A DNA stretch of 64,000 nucleotides from Apostichopus japonicus (taxonomy: Eukaryota > Echinodermata > Holothuroidea > Aspidochirotida > Stichopodidae), in NCBI RefSeq assembly GCF_037975245.1, contig NC_092569.1, positions 33,191,668 through 33,255,667 on the forward strand. Direction: 5' to 3'. The notes under the pieces are model-generated. The model was not told where the DNA came from and searched no databases. It saw only the letters and a program-made list of their open reading frames with translations. This document shows, piece by piece, positions 11,394 through 23,884 of the stretch; the stretch's first letter is position 1; every line of letters begins with the position of its first letter. The translations under genes were made by a program, and so were the position numbers.

Positions 11394-13284
11394 ATATCAC
11401 AAAGTGAGAATGAAAACAACTCTTTATCCTAATTTTTAGTTGATTTTCCTTGTCTGAACCTTCCTTACAGTACTGTATACATCTGGGAAATGGACAGAAC
11501 AATTTCTAAAGTATATCTATAATTTTGGGAACTGTAGTACCCTACCCTAGAAGGGGAAAGTTGAAGGTCAATAGTGCAAAGGAATAAATAATCTTGTTTG
11601 ATAAGAACTTTAAGTACATGGGAGGGGGGTGTAGAATATCACTTCATAACATCCCTCTTGCCTTGAGAAAGTTTTGAACAAATTTCTCTTTAACTTGTGA
11701 AGTAGGTAAACATCAAAGTTACATCAAACAAATTTCATTATAAAAGGATCTTACATCATGAATATAAAAAGCATATGATAAAAAAGAATACAAGTGAAAG
11801 ATTTTTGGTCAATGAGAGGTTTGATGTAAATGAAAGGAAAAGGGCTGTTCCAACCCTTAAATTTTTAAAATGTATTTTACACTTAAACAATAGCATATTT
11901 ATGCATTCTACTTTCAAGACTCATGTTTTGTGAAACACACTAAAAATATGTCACCATTTTCCATAGGTAATGCTACACATGAATACCAATGGTGCTCTCG
12001 GAATATAAGTCCTAGAAAAGTATCTGCAAAACTAGGTACAGTATTCTACCATTTAAGCAGACATGAGAATCATTACCTTGAAATTCAAGATTACTTTGTC
12101 AGAAAGAACACTGATAACAGTATATTCATTTGCTGTCTCTGTTAACTGAGCATTACTATACTTGACGCATCAAGTCTTTGCACATAATCCACTACACATA
12201 AATTATTAAATGCAAGTGTCATGGACCAAATCAAAGGTTAAAGTAAAAGCATATGTACATATCAACCTGCAGAGACCTATGTTGCTAATGTAGAGCGAAC
12301 ATTGTAGTTACCCTTTCCCCTTCCCTCTCCCACCTTACACAGTATATGGCATAGAACGGCATACAGCTGTTAGTAAATATTAACACTAACTCGAACCACA
12401 TAAAACTACTCCAACTGTAAGTATCTATTCCAGTTCCTGTTACACTGTGCTGCACTGTGCCACGCAGTATACAGTGCCATTCTTACACAGATTCACTTTT
12501 ATCTTTTATCTGTAATCAATCCTAGGGCAATTTCTGTCTCTATTGCTCTTCTGCCCAGCACGTATAACTTGTTAAGATGAAACCAGTACACTAATTTACA
12601 TAGCTGTTTTAGTCACGGATGCTTTCACACAGAGGTAAAATAATTGTTATCTAAGATGTGGTTATTAGGATGCCAAATTTATGTCTATCGAGAAACAGAA
12701 CTAAAGAGTCATCTGCTAAACCTGTTCTATAAAAAGTATTATGTTTATGGTCATGCATGTTGGAACAGGTGTTTACATTCATGGATATGTGAGTTGGTGG
12801 ATTGGGACATTTATACATTTCATGGTGAGATCTTCCCTCACTGCCATTGTTTAGGTGCACACATTGCCATGTCAAAGATTTGATGAATTTACTGTAACTT
12901 TAATGACTAGAAGTCTTGGGATTTGTCAATATATTATGGCATTCATAGTATTGAATTGAATGCAACAGATGTATAGTGGTTTGATGTAGTGACCTGTAAT
13001 TGGTATGGCCTGAGGCTGTTTTCTTTCTTGAATGTGTAATCATGGAGCTATAAACAGAGGTGTAATAAACTGGTGACTGTCAACCAATGTTCCAATTACA
13101 AAAAAAAAATTGTACATGCACATGTGCATGTAGGTTAAACAAAAATTACCTGCACAAACAAATCATTACCTGCACCACAAGTGAAAAATACAAAAAGGGT
13201 GTTTTCAAAGTTACTCCTGGGTTTTGTTTATGTAGGCCATTTCGGGACACTGAATATTTTACTTGCATGCACATGTATTCACAC
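11394..13284. other. Non-coding stretch, nothing recognised
   Basis: Scattered short open frames without domain similarity or consistent splice signals. Confidence 0.5.
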
Positions 13285-13332
13285 ATAGCTTACATGTGTG
13301 CATGCACACGTGCGCACACACATGTAAGCTAT
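13285..13332. repeat. Perfect 16-bp-arm palindrome
   Basis: ATAGCTTACATGTGTG and CACACATGTAAGCTAT are exact reverse complements separated by 16 bp of purine/pyrimidine alternation (CATGCACACGTGCG). This could form a hairpin or Z-DNA-prone structure. Confidence 0.85.
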
Positions 13333-16300
13333 TTAAGTAACATGCAGTCAAAAGTTACATGCATTAATTTTGGTGCTGTCAACCCCTTGTATTCACATGT
13401 CACCACTGGTTTGGCAGATTTGCTTGCAACTCTCCAATCTTTTCGAGCAATCACTAGTAATTTCACTAATATCCACTATAAATTTAAATTTAATCGCTGA
13501 GTAAATTGTTGGCCAAATCCACAAGTTGCAAATTTTATGCTACATCACACCAAAATAAATCTACACATGTTTTTTAAAAGGTATATACTGACCTATCAAT
13601 ATGAAACATTTGAGAGATGCAAAAACTCATCTGCACATCTCAAAAAAAGTATTTCTTTCCTACAATGTGAAACACATTTGCCAATGGTTGGTACTATTAT
13701 GAAGAAAAGGCCTACAGTAGCTACAATATGAAACTCCTATATTTTTTCATTAAAGGCATACATGTAAATAACATTTTTGGTAATGTACATACACAGTAAC
13801 TCATAGAAAATGACAGGCTAACCCTTTATTATAACCTATATACAAACTATGCCATTTAAACTGCTTCTGTACACATAATACACATGACTTTATCCACTAT
13901 TTGGTTTTGGCAAAACATTCCTGAACAATCCATTACACAATAAATATCTTCTGCTTGTGAACAAATACTTCTGGCAGATATTGCATTACTGGGTGGAATA
14001 TCATGATAGTCTTATATTATAAATTAATAAAGAATGGACCCGCCCCTTGCTGTAGCTGCAAATCTAAACATCCCATTTTGAGTTGAAAACCTTGATCAGT
14101 GCGTGCAACTGAATGAATTTCATAGCTCTCAAATCTGCTTGTTAAAAAATGTGACTTGTTTTCATTTGAATCACTCTAGTTGTCAATGGTTGAGGTTGAA
14201 TATACAACTCTAAAGGGGGTTCACAATTTCCCTTTCTAGTTTCTAATCTACCAACCTTTTTTTATGCAAAAGAGGAACTTCAAGTACAGGTACAGATGCA
14301 ACAACTGGCATTTCTAGTGAATATTTCAAACCCATTGGGAATCAATTCACAATGAAAATCAGACCAGTTGTGAAGCAATTCAACTAAAATTTTCAGAATA
14401 TGCTTATATGTGGTGAACCATGCATACAATAAATTTGGTAATTTTTAAAACAGGTTCCTGGGTAAATTACTGAACTTCCTGCATTGTCAAATTTAAAGGA
14501 TTTTTTTAATGCATATTTCGTAGAAAGTTATTGATATAGCCTATCCCTGGGTAACTGTAATTTTTGTGGAGCTGGTTGTTTACAGACACTGCAAAGAGCC
14601 CAGGGTAAATATTGGATCAGGTTTTGAGGCTTTGCGCATGTGTAGTTTAAAACTCTGAAGTTCAAACAGGCTTACGATATGCGCATAAAAATAGTGAATA
14701 GTGAACTGTGGAATTTAGCAAGAAAAAAATAAACCTATGGAGTTGGCGACAGGGAAGTACAAATATAAGGGCTAATGAATGGGGGACTGGGCGGTGAAAA
14801 TTGATTGAAGGGGCAGGACAGGCGAACAGAGGTAAAACAGTGAAGCTAGTAAGGTACAGTACAGCACTTGACCAGCTGCCCTATAGTGTAGAATATATCT
14901 GCACAGTATGGGATTGGGAAGTGATACGATAGCAACTAGGGCCCAGTAAAAATAAATGCAATTGTTGTTCGATCGGGACTTAATTTTTTAGTAACATTAC
15001 TGGGTTAGGATACACTTACCCTACAATATTATTACAACACTTGCTTAAAATAATACTTTATGGCACGGTTATGCTTTGATCTCATTGGGGAGAGTAAAAA
15101 AAATGGAGACAGCATGGTTTCACTCACCAATTAAATTGCCAATTGCACATCAAAAAGTTACACAAATATTTAAAACCACTGGTAAAAAAATAAACATCAG
15201 CTCTGGTCTGGTCTCTGATCCTCAGGGTTGTCATCTCTGGGAGTGGAAATATTCCTATGATTTTCTTTGCAAATCTAACTTCAAGCCTCAGGTGGCAACT
15301 AAAGGTATGTCTTGAACTAAGTTAAGCCATCTTGATGCAAAGTTCAAACTTTTGTCTTCAGTATGTTGTCTTCAGTATGACGCCTTATCAAAGCGATGAG
15401 CCAAACATTCGATCCGGGTGATCCTCCTTTCGCTAGACCGAGCCCAGAAGTAGCCTAACGTCAGGCGATGCGTGCATGGTTGGGTCTATACCTCCAGAAA
15501 ATAAAAATTAGTGCCTATGTGGATGTTTCAGTGCTTTGAAAGTAGTTCCGCTGTTTTAAATCCGCTCTTGCACCATGAAATGTTTATTGCAAAAGCATTA
15601 TAATTTTATGATATTTTTCTAACCGATGCAACTTAGATGTCGTGTAAAGAGAAGTTTGGGGCCATTAAAAAAGGCTTTTCACTAATGTACTAACAATGTT
15701 GATAAATGGGGATTTTTAGTCCAGTTTATTGATGACTTTATTGTTGAGTCTAAATTTGTCTCAAATACTGTACAACAGCACTGGTGTGTATGTTAGTTGA
15801 GCTTTTTGAATTATTCACAGTATTTGACGAACAGTGTTGTGAATGGTAATAATATATGCTTTAAACATGTTGTATTGCAGTAAATGTATACATGTTGGTC
15901 AGGGGTAGTAGATATGTGCATTGTGCAGCTGCTCCCTTTAATGTGGGGCTTAATGTAAAATTTCAATTTAATTTGGCATGATCCTATGCAAATGATTTGC
16001 ATAATATTTGGTATGAAGCTATACTTTAACAAGAATTTATATAGTACATGGCAAAATCTCATACTAGTGGTGCCACCAATTTAAATCAGTCAGATAGCCT
16101 ATGTACTACTGTACATGTGTGCTTATAAACATGATAATACTGTACATGAAGGGCACTATGTTAGCATCAGACTCAAATTTATGTTGGTCTTGAATCGCAA
16201 ATGAGCCCTATCGTTAGGTCTTCCAATAGTTTATCTTTCCAATATTTTGCAAGCATGATATATTACATAGATTACTTGGTACAAACTAGTAGTTGATAGT

Positions 16301-16633
16301 GTAAGGTAGGACAACACATTATGTCATTAGTTATTTAAGTGTTGTTGCACAAGATCATTTTAAATCAGCTACAGGTACAAACAATAATTGAAAATGGGTC
16401 ATTCATGTAGGTTTATGTCATATTGCATGGGTACAAACTATAACGTAAACCTGGAGGTACAAGAGATGATTCAAGAATGTCTCCAAATTATTAGGTTGAC
16501 AGGGCTTTTACTTGTGAATGCCTTTAAATGTCAATTACATGTTGTAATCAACTCTCATATTATTGTGAGTACTATGATGGCCAGAAAATGATATTAACTT
16601 GACCAACTGTAACTGCATATTTTGTGGTTACAG
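13333..16633. other. Non-coding or intronic stretch upstream of the SET exon
   Basis: No confident exon. A splice-bounded open segment at 15226-15304 (CTCAG| ... |GTATGT) does not have a phase compatible with the SET exon. If a gene start exists for the SET exon I have not found it here. Confidence 0.4.
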
Positions 16634-16764
16634 GTTATGGAGTACAGGTATTGCACATAGGAAGTTCATCATAGGGGAGTTCCTAGTAGAATATTGTGGG
16701 GAGCTAATTTCCCACAAGGAAGCTCTGAAGAGGGAAAAGGTGTACCATGAGGAAAAAGGATGGG
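16634..16764 (+). CDS. Exon encoding the N-terminal half of a SET domain
   Basis: Acceptor GGTTACAG|G. The frame reads a G-K-G-R-G-V-like start followed by FIIGEFLVEYCGELIS and KEALKREKVYHEE. This is the pattern of the SET N-terminal strands: the GEF(V/L)VEY-GELI core, then an acidic/basic helix. It resembles the KMT5A/SETD8 type more than the Ash1 or SUV39 types. The consensus RG is here L-W-S-T-G, which is degenerate. The probable donor is TGGG|GTAGAG at 16765. The frame hits TAA at 16797 if unspliced. Confidence 0.6.
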
Positions 16765-19700
16765 GTAGAGTAGCTGAGGCCATAGACCCCATTTTGTAAT
16801 ACTGTATTTTAGGATTGATACCATTGAGTATGGCATGATAAAAGTGAAGTGCTTATTATAATGAACTCAACCCCTAAGGCTTTTCCAACCAGTTTCAACT
16901 ACTGTTTGTCCCTCTCCTTCTTCATAGCTTTTCAATGCAGTCCTGCTTTTCATCTAATTCCATTATCATAGTTACCTGCTCTACCCTCTATTACTGTTTT
17001 CACCCATCATATTTACTCAACTGTCTTGAAGGAACTTGAGCAAGTAGCATGCGTTATTCTGACTATCTTGTCAGTATATTGTTTTATATAATGCTCTATA
17101 CCAGCTCTGTCTTCTGCTTTGAATTTTAGCTGTAACAAGTTATGAGGAGAGTGATGGAGATGAAGATCATGTCCCTGTTTGCAAACGTCACAACACTTCA
17201 AAGGGTCAACAAGGTATGGACTGCAATCTCTGCCATTTGCATTGAAACCACAATTAATAGTACACATATACAGGAGAGAAGTAGATGAATGTGTCTAATA
17301 CCTAGTAACTTGCTTATTCTTATTTCACACATAAAGTAATTTTTAGAGCAACTATATTTTTGAAGTGCTTCTTTCATTTTTTCATTTCATTTATATTGTT
17401 TTATAACATAAGTATGATATAACAACATAGGAGATATGAACCAAAACCTGTGAAAGGAAGTGTACTAAAAACCCTATGGGGCTTGTTGAGTAGTGACACT
17501 CCCTGACAAAATACAGAACTTTACAACTTTACTACTTATCAGAGGTATAAGCATGTAGTTTTATCCACCCACAACACCTAATGGGCAATTAGCATTGTTT
17601 TTTTTTATTAGGACTTTCACTTCCAACCTGCTTTACTTGTGCTCTGAAACTTCTATTTTTTGTTTAGACCTGTGTGAGGCTGTATGCATGGTGGGATTCT
17701 GTGTTAAGGGGGAAAACTGAACATAGGTTTTGATCTCATCTGTCAAAAGGAAACAAACAAATTGTTTGAGCTGTTGCATGGTGGTTTAGAGAGCTGTTTA
17801 TCGATGGTACTTGTACCTGTGGTACAGTAGGTACGTCTCAGTGTGGGGCTGTGAGATTTGTACAATAACTTTCGAGAGCTATATTCCTGCAGCAATGAGT
17901 GTTTTGTTGATTTGTACAATGAACAAACCTATTCAAGACAGATTCATGCGCATGGTGTGAATAGTCAACTGAAGGCAGTCCGTCCTTTTTTTTTGGACAT
18001 GTGAGAATAGGTTAAGGAAAATTCTTCCTTATTCATGCAGCAACCTAGTATACATTGAATAACTGAACAGATTTTAAACTTTCAACAGCTTCATATCAAG
18101 TACACTACACACTTAGAAAGTTATTGATAATTGATTTGGAAAATTTGGACTTGTCCCAGTGGAACATTACACAGACCAGAGATGTGTGAGCAAGGGCCAC
18201 AATAGATTTGATAAAAACAAAAAGATGCACTTGCAGAAAAATCTTAGAGTGTAAAATTGCTTTTTGTATTTCTTAACGGGAAGCACAATTTTACAGGTAT
18301 GAAAGAATATTATTAAACTAAGAGCATTTCAGATCTATATTTATTATATACTGTACTGTACTGTAGGCTGTCACTTGTCTGAAGCATTTTGCATGTGTAT
18401 GTCTACATGCATCTATTACTGTGTACATGATACATACTGTAATGCTTTGTTGAATTTGTATGAGCAATTGTACCATCATTTTTCATTAAATTGGACCAGT
18501 GGAATCAATTGCCTTTACTTTTGACTTAAGCCAACATTCCACCATGAAGCTCCAATGTGAATTATCCACATTTTTAATATTCTTTTCATTAAAATATTTC
18601 AACTTGTGACATGATCATTGCATTTGGAATGTCTTTATTCATTTGGAAATTAATTGAATGAAGAATGTTATGTTATGGATATGGCTAACCCATGTTGGAA
18701 AAAATTGTGGGGGAGAGGTGGAGACAAATCAAGGTAGTATGGGTGCTATTATAATTACACCATATATTCCACTCAATTGTTACAGCAAATTGAATGCATT
18801 GTTAAGGAAAGTAAGATTTACCTGTTTACACCTATGTGCAACAGCTGGTCTTGACGTGGCATATCAATTGATAAACAATCACATGACAAAGTTCTGCTGT
18901 ATTGGGCATACTTGCTAAATATTGGAATGAAAACATAAAATTGATATTGATCATAAATATATAAGCAAATAACATGCATTTCTGACTATCTTGCCAGTAT
19001 ATTGTTTTATATAATGCTGTAAACCAGCTCTGTCTTCTGTTTTGAATTTTAGCTGTAACAACTAATGAGGAGAGTGATGGAGATGAAGATCATATCCCTG
19101 TTTGCAACCGTCGCAACACTTCAAAGGGTCAAAAAGGTATGGACTGCAATCTCTACCATTTGCATTAAAGCAAAAATTTATATATAGGAGGGATGGAAGT
19201 ATTTATGTTAATTCCTTTTATGTTTACTCAATTATTTTTAGATCACATATCATTTCTTCACATGCAAAGTATATTTTAGCAGTGCTGCTCATTAGGGTTT
19301 AGTCTTCCACTGCTAACAACTGATAGGCAATGACTGGTGGTTGTTTGTTGTATGGACATTCAATCCCAATCTGGTGCTCTGAAATTGTAATTTTGAAACA
19401 CTGTGAACATAGTTTACCATCATATGGTTCTCTACACATAGTGATATAAGGATAAAGATTTGGCCAAATCTCACTGGTTACCAGACTACCAGTTGTACTT
19501 CATTCTTACCCACCGATGCCAAAATTATTGTTTGTTTGGGCATCTTGACCAATCAACCCCAAAGTGGTTGTGGTACAACAATACCAGGGATGGTTTGTCA
19601 AGAAGAATTTTCCTACACATTCAATTCTAGCAAATAGATATTACTCTAGACTCCACCCCAGCTCTTATTGTGGTCTGCTGAAGATCACTTAAATATGGGT

Positions 19701-21453
19701 CCGTGTCTGTTCAGTGTCTCTCTTTGTGGGGACAGATGAAGCACTTGTGCATTGTGATATCATATAATATCAAAGCTGAATGCTTTTGCATGAATTTGGG
19801 CAATTATAGTAATCATGACATTTTAGTTATAGAAAGTGCTTCCATGTGTAGAGATACCTGTTCATGGAAGTGCAGGAGAGTATAGATTGTATCAAGGGTC
19901 ACTTGTACGTCAGTTCAAAATAGTTTGTGTTTTTTGTAAGTTTTCACTGTGATTTACTAGTACTGAGTACCTTCTACTATTTGATGTGATATGATATTAT
20001 TTCTTACAGTAAGGAAGTATACCATATGGGAAAAGAACCATGAGAAGGAAATACATCACAGGAACCTCAAAGACGATGCAAGGTAGAAAAATCTGCTTAA
20101 ATCACAGGAAGTCTTATCAAACCTTCAATCAATTGTGGATCCATGTTTGACTTTAGTATTAGTTAATTATTTATTTATTTGTTTGCCACAAAAGTACAAA
20201 GTGGAGGGAAGTCTTCCATAAAGCTTAAAAGCATAACAATATGGAAGACTATATGGCACATAAAATGGCACATAAAATGTCAGTAACTGGAACCTCAATT
20301 AATGGAATGGACCATTTACTTTTAATCATTCATTCCAGCATTCCACTTACTAAAACCATGAGTTTCAATTTGTAATCATGTATATTAGGCATATTAGTCA
20401 CAAGCTAGACAGTAAAAAGTTCAATAACAAGAACTTTGTTGACAACTGTGTCTGCTATATATGTATACCATCATATCATAATTATGGTTAGCCAGGCACA
20501 ATACTGTTGACTACTGCATGTATCTGTATCTTAGAGTAAGCTAGTTTTCAGTAGCAACAATATTCCATGTGGGGTTCAGTGACATTACTGTATAGTTCAT
20601 ATTGTTAATAATCTGTCAAAATTCACAGAACGGGTCAGTGTTTCACAGTTTTTTTTGGGGGGGGGGGGTGGATATACATAGTAAGAGCCTTTGCCAACAT
20701 AGGCTAACTTCTCAAGCCCATTCCTTTTCAAAATTTAATCTCTCACCCTCACTACAGAAGGAAACTTGCAAGAGAGATTTGTCAGATGAGTCACAATCAG
20801 ATATTTTAGCACCCATATTGTTATTATTCTGGTAAACAAATGTGTCAAATTATCCCTATGTTACCCTGAAATGTGCATGATCAGATGATTTGTGGACATT
20901 TGTGTTGATATTAATTATTGGCATGTATTGAAACATAATGGTTAGCCTAGTTATAATATTTAATTGAGCTATTTTACATGAATATTAGGTCAAATGTCGT
21001 TTTGCAAATGCTTCTAACCTTAACATGGCCGATGAAGTAGTGGCTCATCTATGATGTTAAAGAACGAGGTCATCTACGAGTCTTTTCTGATAACATATGT
21101 AAAAATTAAGTATAGTGTGGAAAACCACTTGAATTAAACTGTTAAATATTCATGTGAATAATGATATACAATTGATCATATGGGAAAGGACATTATGTCA
21201 TCAATTATTCATGAGTTGTGCAGTGTTTTTACTAGGATGTTAGAAATGGGGGATTGCCTCAGTCAGTTTTTTTAATTTGTCGGCTGGGGTAGGGGGTGAT
21301 TTTCCCATTTTTTTTTATTTGTATATTAAGAAGTCGCTAATACTTTGCTGATGTTTCTTTTTGCACCTAGATCAAAAAAAGATTAATGACTTCCTAAAGA
21401 CACAGGGCGAAGATGTCCCATACAACTGGTTTATTGTGAAACAAAAATTATAA
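16634..21453 (+). CDS. Putative SET-domain gene or gene fragment, 3' part
   Basis: Composite model spanning exons 16634-16764, 17130-17213, 19053-19136, optionally 20010-20082, and 21371-21453. The SET exon ends in phase 1, and the 84-bp exon starts and ends in phase 1. The last exon also starts in phase 1 and runs 26 codons to TAA at 21451, so these splice in one frame. SET domains transfer methyl groups from S-adenosylmethionine to lysine, typically on histones. Only the N-terminal half of SET is visible: the exon with the NH(S/C) motif and catalytic Tyr region was not found downstream. Either that exon is missed, or this is a truncated copy without catalytic ability. No 5' exon or start was identified. 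Confidence 0.45.
17130..17213 (+). CDS. 84-bp acidic linker exon, copy 1
   Basis: Acceptor TTTGAATTTTAG|C and donor CAAG|GTATGG. It is symmetrical phase 1-1 and encodes 27 residues rich in Glu/Asp (EESDGDEDHVPVC), then a basic tail (KRHNTSKGQQ). It is nearly identical to 19053-19136, flanking intron sequence included. I do not recognise a domain. An acidic linker is the most that can be said. Confidence 0.5.
17214..19052 (+). other. Intronic stretch between the duplicated exons
   Basis: AT-rich, with short open frames only. I searched for the second half of a SET domain and saw nothing convincing. Confidence 0.4.
19053..19136 (+). CDS. 84-bp acidic linker exon, copy 2
   Basis: Same acceptor and donor context as 17130-17213 and the same 84-bp length with no stop. 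There are a few amino-acid changes (SY to TN, V to I, K to N, H to R, Q to K). Similarity covers about 18966-19170 versus 17042-17250, so the duplication included intron on both sides and was frame-neutral. Confidence 0.5.
19137..21370 (+). other. Intronic stretches around 20010-20082
   Basis: Contains a T8G12-type homopurine/homopyrimidine run at about 20649-20668. No other recognisable feature. Confidence 0.4.
20010..20082 (+). CDS. Candidate basic exon of the SET gene
   Basis: Acceptor TTTCTTACAG|TAAGG, frame VRKYTIWEKNHEKEIHHRN and on, donor GCAAG|GTAGAA. It is phase 1 in and phase 2 out. Included, it would shift the terminal exon into a frame that stops after a few codons. Unspliced, it stops at TAG immediately after its last codon. 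It may be an alternative or cryptic exon. Confidence 0.3.
21371..21453 (+). CDS. Candidate terminal exon of the SET gene
   Basis: Acceptor TTGCACCTAG|AT, then 26 codons (QKKINDFLKTQGEDVPYNWF and on) to TAA. Its phase-1 start matches the 84-bp exons directly. The product is not recognised. No close AATAAA follows within the first hundred bases. Confidence 0.35.
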
Positions 21454-23884
21454 ATGAATCTGGCAAATGCCAGAAGCTGGCAGAGAAAAGAATGTTAAGT
21501 ATGTTGGCAGATTAATTTAATCTTGTGTGTTGATCCTGTAAAATATTACAAAGATTTAAAGTTATAGTCTCAGAAAAACAACCAATTAGTGAGAGAAGAA
21601 ATTAATGAGATGATCTTCCTATTTTTTTTGGAGAACTGGAGAAGTATGTCATATTATCGACACCAATTCAAAATTACCAACCACTAACACAAAGTAATTA
21701 GGGTGAAACTGAACCACTGTATTCATGTACATTATTTGTTTTTTCAAATTGATAAGCGTTATTCATGTTCTTTGTAGTTTTGGAAAACTATTAAGCAATT
21801 TGGTTCAGCCATGATTGAACAGGTCTCCTATTAAAACAGAATAGTAACACAAAATGATATTTGATTTGCTTAGGTTGTACATTTTCAATAGCATACAAAT
21901 GGAATGTTGTTACAACTTCAAATTACAAATCAAGCAATCCCTGCAAAGATCATGCTACCCCTGACTAGATGTCCCTTTTTGCAAATGAAAAAGAACTTAC
22001 CTATACTACAAACTAGTATTCCAAATTAAATGTATGTTAATTGAACCTGAAGCCCTGTAATACCATGTGATTGCAGAGAAAAGAGAGTTACTGTACCTGG
22101 CTAAGGAGTATTAAGCCATGTCACATCATTATAAATTCTTGTTCCAAATTAATAAAATGTCAATATCCTGCACTTTTCCATTTATGGGGGACAGCATCAT
22201 CTCAATAATAATTTATGAACAGTTTGCACCAGAGAGAAATAAGCCAGATACAGCTAAATTGTAAACACAATGTCATATTTCATATTTGATCATATTAAGT
22301 TAATGATCCTTATTGCCTTTTATCTACAAAACTTCATTATTAGGGCATTGGAACTCCCTTTTATACCAATTTGCATTCAAGTTTATATTACAAATTTGAT
22401 GAGTTGTATTGAATTTAAATAATGTTTTACTTCAATTTAAAAATGTATTGCATATTAAAACTGAATTGATGCTCTTTTTCTGTTTTTATAATTTCAAAAC
22501 CTTTACTATACACTGAACAAAAAGCCCGAATTGGAATCTTCTACTAAAGCAGATAGATTTTCAAAGTAGTTTATAATTGACTTCTCTTAAAATATGTGTT
22601 ACAACTGCCAGTAGTTAATCTCATATGTACAGTATAGTATTTGCATTTGCATTTGATGTCAGTTAGACTGTTCTCGTACTTGGTGAGTAGATGGTTGAGT
22701 AGATGAACCCACATTGCATTTGGCGCTCATTTCAAAAAGAATAATGAGGTTATGGAAAGTACAATGATACTGCAACTGGAAGTTGATGTGTGAAGTTGTT
22801 GACTAGTGACTGGTTGATGTGTATTAAATTTGACATTACCCACAATACTGAATAGGGGCATGTACATGGTTGAGGGTAAGTAAGTAAAGGTAAAGTTATG
22901 CAGTTTAATTTAGAACCCAAGTTTTTAGCTGGTTGTCATTTCCACATAATTGCACTAGAAACCTGATGATAAAGTGCTACATTTAGCAGGTTTTAGTCTG
23001 TTATTGTGTTGACACCAAAACAGAGCCCATAATAATGCATTCCTAACTGATGTACTGCTAATGCTAAACACCTAGTTCTACAACACCTTTACAAATTATA
23101 CATACAGAATATTGTTTTCACATGTTGTGAAGAGAGTTTATAAATATGCATTGGAAATCAATGAAATTCTTCAATGTCTGCATCTAATGAAAAAAATATG
23201 CATTATTTTCTGTGGTTCATATTGCATCTTCTTTCAATAGCAGTAATGCCAGTATGAGCGTTTAACAAGTGTTGCTTGTAAACCAGCTGTAGGCTGACAA
23301 GTATTCTCCTGTGCAATCATGATCTGTTTACTGCACATGATCATGCAACATAAATGGTACAACAAACACATGTGTTTAGGATGCTGATGTATGAACCAAT
23401 AATTAGAAACTAAACTAACGCTTGACTGCATTTTGCCTTGAATTTCATGACATATTAAAAAATGCCAGGATGATAATTCCGAAGCTCACAAAGTCACATA
23501 CTTTTGTGGATGATAAGGATTGCAGTATTGGCTGATGCTGCACAATTGGAGAATTGTTGGTTGGCAAAATTGAGACAAGTTGAATATTTCAGTAAGCGAT
23601 ATAAGAGCCCTGATTACACAAATGTTGTATTGTACTGAAGGTCATTACTTTGTAAGCAAAGTTTATGTTGGTTTTGGACTTTTATTATTATTATTATTTA
23701 ATACCATAATTATTAATATATTGGCTAACAAACATTCAAATATTGTATTGACTCTGTTATGAATTTAAAAATATATTTCCGAAAGTGCTGAAGCTGCACA
23801 AAACTTTGTTATATCCTATCTTTAAGTATACCTTGCATGTATATATATATATATAATTATAGATATAACATTTTGGGTGAAAAG
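21454..23884. other. Non-coding stretch, nothing recognised
   Basis: AT-rich; a short (TTA)n run lies at about 23681-23699 and a (TA)n run near 23839-23855. No gene seen. Confidence 0.5.

Noticed and set aside
13087..13500. 137-codon + strand frame
   Set aside because: Low-complexity CACATG-rich composition, overlaps a palindrome, no domain, no splice support.
15226..15304. Splice-bounded open 79-nt segment upstream of the SET exon
   Set aside because: Two frames are open, but neither phase joins the SET exon and neither peptide is recognisable.
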